64,000 nt of DNA, taken from assembly GCF_900109555.1 (NCBI RefSeq), contig NZ_FNZV01000016.1:27986-91985 (forward strand). Reading direction: 5' to 3'. Positions 36,602 through 46,529 of this stretch are shown here, one piece after another. Source of the DNA: Pacificibacter marinus (GTDB taxonomy: Bacteria; Pseudomonadota; Alphaproteobacteria; Rhodobacterales; Rhodobacteraceae). The position numbers and the translations under genes are program-made. Position 1 is the first letter of the stretch. Each line of letters opens with the position of its first letter. The notes beneath the pieces are model-generated. The model was not told the DNA's origin. It was given only the letters and a program-made list of their open reading frames with translations, and did no database searches.

Positions 36602-36781
36602 GTTCAACGAGCGGCAGCTTTGGGCTTCGGACAGGCCTTTGCGCACCGTGATCCCTTGTTCGATCAGAAACGCGCAGATCTGGTTGATGGTTGCCGTCCG
36701 ACGCGACACCAAGCGCGAGCGGACTCGCTGCAACGCCTGCAAATCGAGCTGGTCCTGTGTCTTCTCGGAAACCGTTTTCAA
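36602..36781 (-). pseudogene. IS110-family transposase fragment
   Basis: The minus strand encodes 'L-D-L-Q-A-L-Q-R-V-R-S-R-L-V-S-R-R-T' then I-N-Q-I-C-A-F-L, the well conserved central stretch of IS110/IS1111 transposases. No start, catalytic ends or termini remain. The rest of the 36462-37016 gap has no gene. Confidence 0.75.
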
Positions 36782-37016
36782 ATTCAGTCTTCGCCATGCT
36801 ACCTCTCCTTTGTGCAGGTAAATCTAAGCTCAGTCTAACCTGCTGGGGGAGGCAGCCGATACATTTTGACGCAGATTGCAGCGACACCGAGCAATGAGCC
36901 CTGCCTAACCGCGTTCTGAGGTGCAGAAAATGTCCGGTTTTGGTCTAGGGGTGCTGACCAATTTGGGCTTGTGATGCGCAAGCAATTCCTTACTTAGCGC
37001 ACACGCCCTTGAGCAC

Positions 37017-38183
37017 TTACAATGGGATGACAAGTTTTTGATCGTCTTCTGGCGCATCAAGAGAAAGGTGCTTTTCTTCGAGAACCAAGATGTTTTCAGC
37101 ACTGATCACATTGCTTTTTGTCTTGTAACCGATAACGTCCTCGACAGGCATGTCGAGATTCCGCGCCAGCAGCATAGTTTCTTCGGACGAAAAGTTCGTT
37201 AGACCTCGGACAATTTCGTCACCATCTTCATTGTAAACATGCAATACGTCGCCCTTAGTGAAATCGCCCTGAATTGAAATCACGTCGCAAATGCCGATGC
37301 TGCTGACGCCTGCGGCCACAGAATCGGCAACTTCGTTTGACACGACGAGAGTTCCCGAGACCTGCAACCTGTTGCTAAGCCATATTTTCAGAGGGGATGC
37401 GGTCACGCCGGTTACAAGGCATCGGGTGTATCGCCGTTCATTGTTCAGAACAGATGACAATGGGCGCTCGATTATACCTTCTGCGATGATTGTCTCGCAG
37501 CCGGCATTCTGGGCCATATTCGCCGCCTGCATCTTTGTCAGCATACCGCCGGTGCCCAATGCACCAATGCTCGTCGTAGATTCAAGGTGCTCGCTAACGT
37601 CTTCCAGTTCTGGGATAAATACGGCTTCCGGATCTGCAGGGTCGCGATCAAAAAGTCCCTCTACACTGGTCAAAATTATCAACAAATCTGCCTGAACCAT
37701 CTGCGCGACCTTGGCGGACAGACGGTCGTTATCGCCAACCCGAAGGTCACGCGTGGCTACGGAATCGTTTTCGTTAACAATGGGCAGAATGTCGTTTTCG
37801 AACAACCGCATCATGGTGTTCTTGATGTTCAAAAACCGTCGACGATCTTCCATGTCTTCGACTGTCACAAGCATCTGGGCGACTTCTAATTCATGTTCTG
37901 ATGCAACCTGACGATAGGCATTCATCAACAGCGGTTGGCCACAGGCCGCCGCCGCTTGCTTATCCAAAATACCGGCATCTTCTGGCCGTTTGCCGATCAT
38001 GTTCAACCCCAGAGCAACGGACCCAGACGAGGTAAGAATGATATCGTGACCTTCTTTTTGCAGCTGTGCAAGATCGCTCATCAGGCCATTCATGAAAGCA
38101 TAGCGAAGCGTAAGCCGGTCGCTGTTTGCCAGAAGGCTGGATCCAATCTTGACAACAATTCTTTTTTTCTCAATCACAGACAT
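37017..38183 (-). CDS. proB: Glutamate 5-kinase
   Basis: About 388 residues. The amino-acid kinase domain starts with 'V-V-K-I-G-S-S-L-L' and has 'T-S-S-G-S-V-A-L-G' and 'N-E-N-D-S-V-A-T', then G-T-G-G-M-L-T-K for ATP. The C-terminal 90 residues form a PUA domain. It phosphorylates glutamate in the first step of proline synthesis. The start is uncertain: an ATG at 38183 abuts a GGAG, and a GTG at 38177 is better spaced. It is divergent from proC-proA. Confidence 0.93.
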   Translation of the reverse strand: MSVIEKKRIVVKIGSSLLANSDRLTLRYAFMNGLMSDLAQLQKEGHDIILTSSGSVALGLNMIGKRPEDAGILDKQAAAACGQPLLMNAYRQVASEHELEVAQMLVTVEDMEDRRRFLNIKNTMMRLFENDILPIVNENDSVATRDLRVGDNDRLSAKVAQMVQADLLIILTSVEGLFDRDPADPEAVFIPELEDVSEHLESTTSIGALGTGGMLTKMQAANMAQNAGCETIIAEGIIERPLSSVLNNERRYTRCLVTGVTASPLKIWLSNRLQVSGTLVVSNEVADSVAAGVSSIGICDVISIQGDFTKGDVLHVYNEDGDEIVRGLTNFSSEETMLLARNLDMPVEDVIGYKTKSNVISAENILVLEEKHLSLDAPEDDQKLVIPL

Positions 38184-38449
38184 CTCCGATATCATTTTGA
38201 TTTTGCTAAATAATACAGCACAAATTTGCTTAATAAGGCGCAGGCCTGTAGTGCTGTACATTCAAACGATTCGCCGATGTATAACACGCAGCCTACGCGT
38301 GATTACAATGACGCTGACGTTGCACGCCCCAAAGCGGCCTATGCCATGTCATCTCGGCGACGAAAAAAATACTCGAACGATCTAGTACCTTTGTGGTGCG
38401 ACGCAGCACTTTTTCTGCGTGAGACGTGATGGGATAATCGGAGACTAAA

Positions 38450-39229
38450 ATGAACATACTTCTGATTGGCTGCGGTAAGATGGGTGGAGCAATGCTGCGC
38501 CAATGGGCCAGCAACGACAATAATCACTTCACCGTCGCGGACCCTGCCGCCAGAGACCTTCCGAAGGGTGTGAAGCATGTCTCAAAAATGGCAGAACTGA
38601 ACGCTGCGGAATTTGACGTTATGTTGATAGCGATCAAGCCGCAAATGATTGCTGACGTGCTGCCGGACTATGCCTTTTCGCTGAAACCAGACGGATGTAT
38701 TGTATCCATCGCTGCCGGTTGCGGCATTGATACAATCGTCGGAATTGCGGGAGAAAAGGCGATCATTCGTGTGATGCCGAATTTGGCGGCGATGGTCGGG
38801 CTTGGAGTGTCCGGCCTTTACGCGAACAACAAATGTACAGAGCAGCAAAAAGCCGATGTTACAGTACTAATCGCCGAAACAGGCACATGCATTCAGCTTT
38901 CCAGCGAGGATGAGATCGACCGTCTGACTGCCATCAGCGGCAGTGGGCCTGGCTATATCTTTGAAGTCATGCGCAGTTATATGGCGGCAGCAAAGTCAAT
39001 GGGTTTTGATGACGAGACAGCTCGGACTTTGGTGATGGATACGATTGCAGGTACGGTCGAAACGGCGCGACAATCGCCTGACACATTGGAAGAATTACGC
39101 AATTCAGTGACCAGCAAGAACGGCACGACGCAAGCGGGGCTGGAGGAACTGATGCGCGATCACAAGCTTGAAGCATTGTTTCGCAATACCGTTCAAGCGG
39201 CCTACAGCCGTGCAATCGAACTAAAATAA
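38450..39229 (+). CDS. proC: Pyrroline-5-carboxylate reductase
   Basis: 259 residues. N-terminal nucleotide motif 'I-G-C-G-K-M-G-G-A-M'; V-M-P-N in the middle; C-terminal signature 'I-S-G-S-G-P-G-Y-I-F-E' and 'S-K-N-G-T-T-Q-A-G-L'. It reduces P5C to proline, the last step. Followed after 36 bases by proA. Confidence 0.94.
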   Translation: MNILLIGCGKMGGAMLRQWASNDNNHFTVADPAARDLPKGVKHVSKMAELNAAEFDVMLIAIKPQMIADVLPDYAFSLKPDGCIVSIAAGCGIDTIVGIAGEKAIIRVMPNLAAMVGLGVSGLYANNKCTEQQKADVTVLIAETGTCIQLSSEDEIDRLTAISGSGPGYIFEVMRSYMAAAKSMGFDDETARTLVMDTIAGTVETARQSPDTLEELRNSVTSKNGTTQAGLEELMRDHKLEALFRNTVQAAYSRAIELK

Positions 39230-39265
39230 TCCAAGCGCATTCGTGCGACATTTAGGAGCAAATAG

Positions 39266-40552
39266 ATGAATACCATGAGTACGCAAACAATAGCTAAAAA
39301 CCTGAATGTCGGTGCCGTTATATTGGATCTGGGACGGCGCGCCAAGGCAGCAGCACCAATGCTTGCCATGGCGACCAGCGAGCAGCGCAACCTTGCCCTG
39401 TACGAGGCTGCAAAAGCCCTGCGAGACCAAGCGCCAGAAATCCTGACGGCCAATGCCCTAGATCTTGAAAGTGTTCGAAACAGCAACAAGGATGACGCGT
39501 TCATCGACCGGCTTAGCCTGACGCAAGATCGCATCACGGATATGGCTGATGCGCTTGATGCGATTGCCGGGCAGGACGATCCATTGGGTAAAGTCCTTGC
39601 GTCGTTTGAGCGTCCGAACGGGTTGCACATAGAACGGGTCAGCGTGCCGATTGGTGTTATTGCCATGATTTACGAGTCACGCCCGAATGTGGGTTCAGAT
39701 GCAGGCGGGTTATGCATCAAGTCTGGTAACGCGGTGATTTTGCGCGGTGGTTCTGAGAGCTTGCAGTCTTCGCGCGTCATTGTGGCCTGTCTAGCGGCGG
39801 GTTTGCGGGCCGCTGGTCTTCCCGAAGATGCTGTGCAGCTTGTGGACACACGCGACAGAGAGGCGGTCAAGTTGCTATTGCACAGCACGGACAACGTCGA
39901 TCTGGTCATCCCGCGTGGGGGCCGCGGACTGGTATCACTGGTGCAAAAAGAGGCGCGTGTGCCGACCCTGTTGCATCTGGATGGCAACAACCACACCTAT
40001 GTTCACGACAGTGCGGATGTCGAAAAGGCCATCGGGATCATTCAGAACGCTAAGATGCGCCGAACTGGTATCTGCGGTGCAACGGAATGTGTCGTGATCG
40101 ATTACAAAATAGCTGATCAGATCCTGCCACGAATTGTGGGCGCCCTTGAAGGGTGTGAACTTCGCGGCGATGCAGAGGCGCAAAAAATCGTACCGGGTAT
40201 GATCGCGGCAGCTGATGCTGACTGGGACACAGAATATCTAAGCAACATTATGTCGGTTAAAATTGTCGAGGGATTGCAGCAGGGCATCGAGTTTGTACAG
40301 GCACACTCATCAGGTCACACAGATGCAATCATCGCCGAAGACAATGAAGCAGCAAGACTGTTCATGAGCGCGGTCGATTCAGCTGTGGTCATGCACAACG
40401 CATCCACCCAGTTTTCGGACGGAGGAGAATTTGGTATGGGGGCGGAAATAGGTATCGCGACAGGCAAGATGCATGCAAGAGGGCCAGTGGGAGCCGAGCA
40501 ACTCACAAGCTATAAGTACTTCGTTCACGGAAACGGACAGCAGCGGCCTTGA
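39266..40552 (+). CDS. proA: Glutamate-5-semialdehyde dehydrogenase (gamma-glutamyl phosphate reductase)
   Basis: 428 residues of the aldehyde dehydrogenase superfamily. The catalytic Cys lies in '[10 protein letters not shown]', and 'Y-E-S-R-P-N-V' and 'F-G-M-G-A-E-I-G-I' are ProA signatures. A second Met at codon 4 could be the start. With proB and proC the whole proline pathway is in one locus, next to the Mrp antiporter, which fits use of proline as osmoprotectant. Confidence 0.94.
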   Translation: MNTMSTQTIAKNLNVGAVILDLGRRAKAAAPMLAMATSEQRNLALYEAAKALRDQAPEILTANALDLESVRNSNKDDAFIDRLSLTQDRITDMADALDAIAGQDDPLGKVLASFERPNGLHIERVSVPIGVIAMIYESRPNVGSDAGGLCIKSGNAVILRGGSESLQSSRVIVACLAAGLRAAGLPEDAVQLVDTRDREAVKLLLHSTDNVDLVIPRGGRGLVSLVQKEARVPTLLHLDGNNHTYVHDSADVEKAIGIIQNAKMRRTGICGATECVVIDYKIADQILPRIVGALEGCELRGDAEAQKIVPGMIAAADADWDTEYLSNIMSVKIVEGLQQGIEFVQAHSSGHTDAIIAEDNEAARLFMSAVDSAVVMHNASTQFSDGGEFGMGAEIGIATGKMHARGPVGAEQLTSYKYFVHGNGQQRP

Positions 40553-40644
40553 ATGGTAGAACTTTTGATAAGCGCATTAAGTTAACTGTAACGTGCCATT
40601 CAAACCATCAGAGTAAAGCAGGTTAAAAATCTTCACGTCATGTT

Positions 40645-40685
40645 TCGTGGTCAACATGCGTCGTTAGGGCGCGTGTTGACCACGA
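40645..40685. terminator. Long inverted repeat downstream of proA
   Basis: TCGTGGTCAACATGCG (40645-40660) pairs with CGCGTGTTGACCACGA (40670-40685): 16 pairs with one G-T wobble and a nine-base loop. No T-run follows on either strand. It may act as a proA terminator, a processing hairpin, or an operator of the adjacent Lrp-type gene. Confidence 0.6.
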
Positions 40686-40780
40686 GATCTCCAACGATTT
40701 GAAAAGGCGGAATTGTCCGCGCGGGCCCTAACATTCGAGCCATTCACAAGAAACATGCTACGCAACCGAAAGACACGTCG

Positions 40781-41271
40781 ATGACTGAAATATCTGAGTA
40801 CGCCCAGCTCGACCATTTAGATCGAATGATAATAGAAGAGCTTTCTTTAGACGGTCGTATGAGTGTTATCCACTTGGCCAAAAAACTAGAAATTTCGACA
40901 TCCACGTGCCGAGTCAGACTTAAGCGGCTTGTCAGTGAATCTTCATCCTTGGTTTCTGTGCCATCCTCGATCCCCAGAGGATCGATCAGAATCATGTGGC
41001 ATTTGTAGAAATCACACTTGAAGACACGACGGATGCGGCACTTGGAGCATTCAATGCGGCCGCCGAAAATGTTCCCGAGTTAGAACAATGCCACATAATT
41101 ACTGGATCGTTTGATTATCTACTAAAGGTGCGCACAAAAGACTCAATAGACTTCCGTCAAGTTCTGGTCGAAAGTCTATCTGAGTTACCACATGTCGCGC
41201 GCACATCCACATATTTGGCTATGGAGACGGTAAAGGAAGCTGAATTAAATCTGCTCCTTGATGCCGACTAA
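40781..41271 (+). pseudogene. Lrp/AsnC-family regulator with a one-base deletion
   Basis: The first frame holds the HTH ('L-A-K-K-L-E-I-S-T-S-T-C-R-V-R-L-K-R-L'). At TCTTC near 40935-40945 one T appears missing; adding it back gives 'I-L-G-F-C-A-I-L-D-P-Q-R-I-D-Q-N-H-V' and joins the second frame with the RAM ligand domain ('E-Q-C-H-I-I-T-G-S-F-D-Y-L-L-K-V'). The restored protein would be about 163 residues, the normal family size. It probably controlled the proline genes or proline use. A sequencing slip is possible. Confidence 0.75.
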
Positions 41272-41590
41272 CCTCTGTTAATTGGGTTGAACAATGGTTA
41301 AAACGGCTATCCTTTTGACCGAATATTGGTGGATGACTTGATAATCAGAGGTCGAAAGCTCACAAAGCCCGCACAGCCGACCTCTATGCAAAGCGCATCG
41401 AATGTCTTGTGTGAATGGCTCCTGCATAGCAAGACATTTTAGATCAGATTTGTGCATTTGTCAGAAGCAGTCATGTGTTCCCATTGCCGGCAGGGTATGG
41501 GGTCCGCAAACCAAGCCCCTTACAGCTTTGCGGGCTATAGTGCTGGGGGCATTCGACGGGGTGTCTTGGTTTTGCCGGTAGACTTACATC
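41272..41590. other. Intergenic stretch without a recognised gene
   Basis: No supported coding sequence, hairpin or RNA seen between the Lrp relic and the solute-binding-protein fragment. Confidence 0.4.
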
Positions 41591-41673
41591 AAAGCTCTGA
41601 CTGGCGATCCGCTCGTGGCTGAAGACAGCGATTTTGAGGCCTTCGTGCTTGCCCCTGTTGGCACTGGGCCTTA
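41591..41673 (+). pseudogene. Fragment of a dipeptide-type solute-binding protein gene
   Basis: Eighty-three bases match 58504-58586 inside the intact binding-protein gene with five mismatches, four of them synonymous. It encodes 'K-A-L-T-G-D-P-L-V-A-E-D' and on to G-T-G-P-Y. No other part of that gene is present, so it is debris of a paralogous operon or an incomplete duplication. Confidence 0.8.
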
Positions 41674-41987
41674 CGCGTGGCACCGCTGCCACTCGATTAC
41701 TAAATGCGCACGCACTCCAGATAGATCGATAATACCGTCGATGGTCCGCAAGACATGATCTGCACCATGGCGGCAACCCACTTTGCCCCAAATGCGCACA
41801 ATGCCTGAGGCGTATCGCTCTTTGCGCCCATCAGGCGGCCCTGATCCGCTAGCAGGAACTGTTGTCGGACATCTTGGGTTTGGCAAATTGAAAACGACGT
41901 CCTTAGGATGAACACGTAAGGCACGCGCGACCACTTCTCAAATCCGACGCTATGAGCGCCGCAATCGACAATGTACAGCCTTGACAC
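41671..41987 (-). pseudogene. Unidentified frameshifted gene remnant
   Basis: Two overlapping minus-strand frames join into a protein-like sequence: 'I-V-D-C-G-A-H-S-V-G-F-E-K-W' in one frame, then 'V-H-P-K-D-V-V-F-N-L-P-N-P-R-C' and 'G-S-G-P-P-D-G-R-K-E-R-Y' in the next. No start or full domain remains. I do not recognise the family. It touches the solute-binding-protein fragment on the opposite strand. Confidence 0.4.
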
Positions 41988-42038
41988 GAATCATGACTTA
42001 CTTCTCAATTTTAAGAATTATTTTATTGGGGATTTGAG

Positions 42039-44317
42039 GTGATGAAGCTGGTATTTGCGACGGGCATGACTTTGTTGTACTTAGTCACTTTTTTCCTAGC
42101 AGGTGCCGCGGCTGCGCAAAGCTATGATCTTAAGGTAAAACCAGCAACTGGCTCAAAGATCGAAAAGGGTAAACAATATTGGATATCCATCACCTGTACG
42201 TCTGGAACCAGAAAAGTTATTTCAAGGTCAAATAATCAAACTTTCAGTAGTCCGAAGGCCTATCTACAGCGGATAAATGCCAAGGGTGAGTACAAGTCGA
42301 CAAGCTATACACTGAATCCCGCAAACTCAGCTTCACTATGGATAAGCATTGGATCTGAAAACCTAGACATCACAAACGGAGTTCCTTCCATAACAGGGTG
42401 TTGGTCGCGGTTCTGGTAGCGGGCTAGACTCAGTTTTTATGCCCGTTTTTGTCTTTGGCCTCGGCGCAGGTGCAGATTTCATCAAGCAAAACGACGCAGA
42501 TTGCTCGCGTGATTACATGGTTACAGGGAGAAGCTCCGAGGCTCTTGTTGTCAACGCAACCCTCACGACCAAGTCAGGGTGGGACTACGAAGAAGATGAA
42601 GACCTTGTAGGGGCAGTGCTCGAGTTCGCCGATGAGACCCTACAGCAAGCCGGAAAATTCATTGACGGAACGTCTTTGGTCAAGGAATTGCCCCGCTTCT
42701 TTTTCGAAGTTGATGACGATGAAGAAAGCGCAGAATTGATCGCAGAACGAGGGCAAGCCGCAAGCGGTTTTGCGTCGGCTTGGGCGAAGCTGGCAAAATC
42801 TCTAGGGGACGAAGGCTTTTTTAACGAAGACATGCAACTGCGCGTCGGAACCAACATGGTAGAAAATCGATATTCGCGTGTCTTTATCAAAGTCACTGAA
42901 GTCGACAGTTTCGTCTATTCGAAAGCACCATTTATCACCAACCTTGAAACAGACGGAAGCGCGTTCTGGCCGCTCAAAACTGAAGGAAAACCGAAGTTTG
43001 GCGAACTTTTCACCAACCGAAATAAAATAAACTTTCCTGAGAGACTAAGTCATTCTGACTTTTCAACATTGCAATCAGAATGCGAAAAATACATTCAAGA
43101 TATTGAAAGAAAAGGATTAAGTTCAAAAGCCGATCAAACCTATGTTCTCGCTCGCTCGCATGCTTGCTTCAGACACGCTAACTCAAATTGCGGCTCAACG
43201 GTGCTTTCACACGCTTAGCGAACTACGAGAAGAATTGCCGGTATTGGCCAGCAAGGACTATGTGCGCAGGAAATTTATTCGGCCGAATGACATTCTGTTT
43301 TCACCCGCAAGTTACTCAATAGTAAGTGCCCAATTGAGAACTGAAGCCGACCCTTTGGCCATGGGGGGTGCCAAGACTGCTGCTCTGGCGAAGGAAGCTC
43401 AAACTGCCCTACCTGAGTTTTACCTGTCGTTCAACGCCGGCAAAACACCAAAGGGATTGGATCGGACAATTCAGGTTTTGGACGCCGCAGGGGTACTAGA
43501 ACCTGAACAGGGCGAAATTGAAAGTCCTGAAAACTTAGCCAGTGCGTTTCGAAAAGCTGGGTTTAACCGCGCCAACTGTTTTTTTGTGAACAACACTACC
43601 AACAATTCAGAGCTTGGAACGAATTACTTTTCAGGGGACGTCGACGGTGTATTGCTACTTCACCGGCTACCTCCAGCAAATGAAGCTCAAGGTAGCATTT
43701 ACAGGCCAGTACTTGCGGTCGTTGCGCAAGTCTCGATCAACCCCGCGACAAAAAAAATCTGGCGCATCATTACCACGGAACTGGATCCAAACCCGCTGTT
43801 TTCTGGTAATGTCTGCGAGTCCAAGGAAGCGAGCTCAAGGGGCTTGAACGAGAACTTCGCCGGTATGCTATCTACTGTCCGGGACCTCTTCGTCTTAAAA
43901 GGAGAACAGCCAGAAAAAGTCGCTAAGTTCCAAGTTTCAGTCGTTGAGAACATTCAAATCATAGACCATAGCGGGAGCGTTTTGGACAGTGCTAATGAAG
44001 GGGGCCGCAACGTCGTTATGCCAAGGGAAGACGTTTTTGCGGCAATTGCGGTAGCTGGATACAAGGGGTTTTCATGCGGGCTGGTAAAAGCGAAAGTGGG
44101 CTCTGAAGTACCTGACATCTACTTCGGTGGTAGGAAAGCACTTTTCGTGCTGCACAAGAACCGCTTTGCACCGAACGCAAGCGACTCCATTATCGTATTG
44201 GTTGACAGTAATTCAGCAGGTGAGGTCGAATTGTTGGAGTTAATCTCCAATGGCGAACTCGCTCCAACACGCATTTTCAAAAATTTGGGGGAATGTGGTG
44301 TCACAACTTCTGGATAA
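42039..44317 (+). pseudogene. Large exported protein of unknown family, spread over three reading frames
   Basis: ATG at 42039 begins a signal peptide (cleavage after A-A-A-A near residue 26), and the frame ends at TAG 42417. A shift near 42400 leads into a second frame ('G-S-G-S-G-L-D-S-V-F-M-P-V-F-V-F'), which ends at 43218. A second shift near 43170 leads to the third ('D-T-L-T-Q-I-A-A-Q-R-C-F-H-T-L'), ending at 44317. Continuous sense across both joints suggests one secreted or periplasmic protein of about 750 residues. An operon of three overlapping genes is less likely, as only the first has a signal peptide. No family recognised. Confidence 0.5.
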
Positions 44318-45061
44318 AGGCTGCTAATAACAACTCGGATATGGAACACGTCAGGTCAATGCGGCGCTGTCGGGAATGCGGAGAAAAACAGACAAGAAGG
44401 ATACACGAGGCATCGCGCAGGTCCTGCGCTCTGGTTGGTTCAGCCCAGTTCATATGAAGAGCTGAGGGCCGTGCCCTCTCGGGCATGTAAACATGCCCTG
44501 TCTGGTAATAGAAGAAACCAAAAATGTCTGCTGCGCAACGTGAAGCGCACCCCAAAGCAAGGCTCTCCACGTCCGATCCGACATATGCGTGCAGCGGTGC
44601 CATCACGGCATCAACCAGACTGCGAAGAGAAACGTGACCCGGGTGAGTGACAATGATCCAACATAACAAGAAAAAAGAGCTTGACCTAAACACCCAATTA
44701 GAGAAGCAGACAATCGATGCCGCGCTTTATCCCAGTAGGACTTGTTTCGAGATGCGAAAGATAAACCCATCGAGAGCTCGACACCTTACATTGCGCATGC
44801 TCTTTTGAAGCTCGCTATTCACACTTTTAGCTGACGCAGTTCCCTAAGAATGTCACTTGCCATACCGTTTATCCCCATCATAAGAAATTACCTTAAGTGT
44901 TTCATCGACAGATTATCTGTAGCTTTGAAAAAGCGTGGTGAACGATCAAACAGTGCGCCATCCGGAAGTGGAAGAGGCAGAAGCGTCCCGTCAGGTTTGC
45001 TTGGTAGCCACCCGAGTGCTGGCTGAATGGTTGACACGAGTTCGGAAAGCTCGCGTACGAT
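44318..45061. other. Gene-poor stretch before the integrase relic
   Basis: No convincing gene. Open frames here lack ribosome sites and have shadow-like composition. It lies between the exported-protein relic and the integrase end, consistent with decayed island DNA. Confidence 0.45.
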
Positions 45062-45226
45062 ATTCACAGCTAGCGCTACAACGCTGCCTGCGAATTGCTA
45101 GAGGTTGGGGGTGATGATGATCTTATCGCTGCAGTAACTGGTCAAAGTTCTGAAACGGTGAGCCACTACACAAAGCAAGTGAGGCAGAAAGTCCGAGCGC
45201 AAACTGCACAGAGAATGCGAACATAA
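45062..45226 (+). pseudogene. Tyrosine recombinase (phage integrase) C-terminal remnant
   Basis: In one frame the sequence reads I-H-S-(stop)-R-Y-N-A-A-C-E-L-L, matching the H-x-L-R box of tyrosine recombinases with a TAG in place of one codon. It continues with 'D-D-D-L-I-A-A-V-T-G-Q-S' and 'V-S-H-Y-T-K-Q-V-R-Q', where Tyr is the nucleophile position, ending at TAA 45226. Only 50 bases separate it from the tRNA-Cys fragment, the expected place for an island integrase gene. Confidence 0.75.
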
Positions 45227-45275
45227 CAAAAACAAAATGTTTAGACTTTCAATCACCAATAAGCTGAAAGCCATT

Positions 45276-45337
45276 TAAGCCATTGAGAGTAAATGGAGGC
45301 GAATATGAGAATCGAACTCCTGTACACGGATTTGCAA
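45276..45337 (-). tRNA. 3' fragment of tRNA-Cys with flanking repeat, attachment-site-like
   Basis: Minus-strand bases 45337-45294 match the 3' half of tRNA-Cys from the anticodon loop to CCA, with two substitutions relative to the copies at 9972 and 62368, one of which breaks a T-stem pair. Similarity to the 62 kb copy extends 18 bases beyond CCA (TAAGC-C/T-ATTGA-G/A-AGTAAA). No 5' half is present, so it is a relic. Confidence 0.85.
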
Positions 45338-45527
45338 ACCGATGAATGTTACTGTTTTTAATTATTTTTGTGGGTAGAAAATGCCATTATATATCAAGAA
45401 CATATCATGAATGGGTAGCGAAAATGACGCCTTTAATTCCCTCCCCTTTCTTTGATTATTTGGCGGCAGCGGTTCTGATTTTGCAGACTTTGATGCTGAA
45501 TGCAGCGATTATCTGGTTTGCATCCCT

Positions 45528-45551
45528 AGTGTCGATCCGCGCGAACGGCCC
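45528..45551. repeat. Dispersed intergenic repeat, short copy
   Basis: Contains the block GTCGATCCGCGCGAACGGCC, nearly the same as at 50260-50289. A short frame from 45424 with one hydrophobic helix runs into it; it is not called as a gene. Confidence 0.5.
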
Positions 45552-45584
45552 AAAGCGGGCTGTTAAACGTAAAGTCGAACACGA

Positions 45585-46529
45585 TTACAATTGGCGGCTT
45601 GCCATCGTTTTTTCTATATCGTGTAACATTGTCTGTACCTCAGTCGCCAAATCTTGCGCCAACGTGCTTGCCACTCGGGGTAGAACTCGTTGGGCGCTGA
45701 GAGCAACGCTGATGTTTTGCGGTACGATTTTTTGCCCCACGACAGGAATTGCCACAAGTTGGTCAGCAAGGATTTCTGGCCCCACATCCAACACCGATGT
45801 TAGCGCTACGTGCCGACCAGCCATGACCAACTGCTTCAAAAGCTGTAATGAATTGGTCGCGACAGGAGGTAAATCTTCGGAAAATATCCAACTGTACCGT
45901 GCTTCCAACATGCGACGAATGGCAAGCACACGACTTTGTACCACAATTGCGTGTTTTGTCACTTGGCTCAGGTTCACTGAGCGCTCTTGGGCCAATGGGT
46001 GATGTGCTGCCGCAACGCAGTGCAGCGGTAATGGCGTGCTCCATACAACATGAATGTCGCGGCGTGGGCGTAGATTGAAAGCCAGCGCGATATCCGAACG
46101 CCCCTCGCTTAGTGCATCAGCGGCATCGTCGGGGGTCGCAACGTCAGCATCCACCCGAACACGCGGGTATTTATCGGCAATCCTACCAAGAAAATCTGGA
46201 ACGATTCCATTCATGAGACTGTCCATTGCAACCAGTTTAAAATGGCCAACATCCAACCCCTGCATTTGCTTCACATCGGACCAGATACGGTTTTCATCGG
46301 CTTGCCACCGCTGGCCCAACAGGACCAACATCTCGCCAACTGGCGTCAAAGACATCCCTGTGGAAACTCGATCAAACAACTGGGCGCCGAGCCGGTCTTC
46401 GAGCTGTTTGATTTGGCGGTCGATCGCCGAAGCAGCGAGACCAATACCACGCGATGCCGCTTGGATAGACCCGTGTTCGGCAACAGCCATAACATATTGA
46501 AGGCTGCGTGGGACTAGGTGTAGTGCCAT
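45585..46529 (-). CDS. LysR-family transcriptional regulator
   Basis: 314 residues. N-terminal HTH ('G-S-I-Q-A-A-S-R-G-I-G-L-A-A-S-A-I-D-R-Q-I') followed by the two-lobe ligand domain. Ala/Gly replace some usual recognition residues, but the fold pattern is clear. The ATG at 46529 has GGA(A)G-like bases upstream. Divergent from uraD, so it likely senses a purine breakdown product and controls uraD and the TRAP genes. Confidence 0.9.
   Translation of the reverse strand: MALHLVPRSLQYVMAVAEHGSIQAASRGIGLAASAIDRQIKQLEDRLGAQLFDRVSTGMSLTPVGEMLVLLGQRWQADENRIWSDVKQMQGLDVGHFKLVAMDSLMNGIVPDFLGRIADKYPRVRVDADVATPDDAADALSEGRSDIALAFNLRPRRDIHVVWSTPLPLHCVAAAHHPLAQERSVNLSQVTKHAIVVQSRVLAIRRMLEARYSWIFSEDLPPVATNSLQLLKQLVMAGRHVALTSVLDVGPEILADQLVAIPVVGQKIVPQNISVALSAQRVLPRVASTLAQDLATEVQTMLHDIEKTMASRQL

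Noticed and set aside
44301..44693. 130-codon minus-strand open frame after the exported-protein relic
   Set aside because: No ribosome site, composition unlike a real protein, and it starts inside the end of the neighbouring gene.
45346..46002. 218-codon plus-strand frame downstream of the tRNA-Cys fragment
   Set aside because: Most of it is antisense to the LysR gene and it runs through a dispersed repeat; only a short hydrophobic start from 45424 is protein-like.
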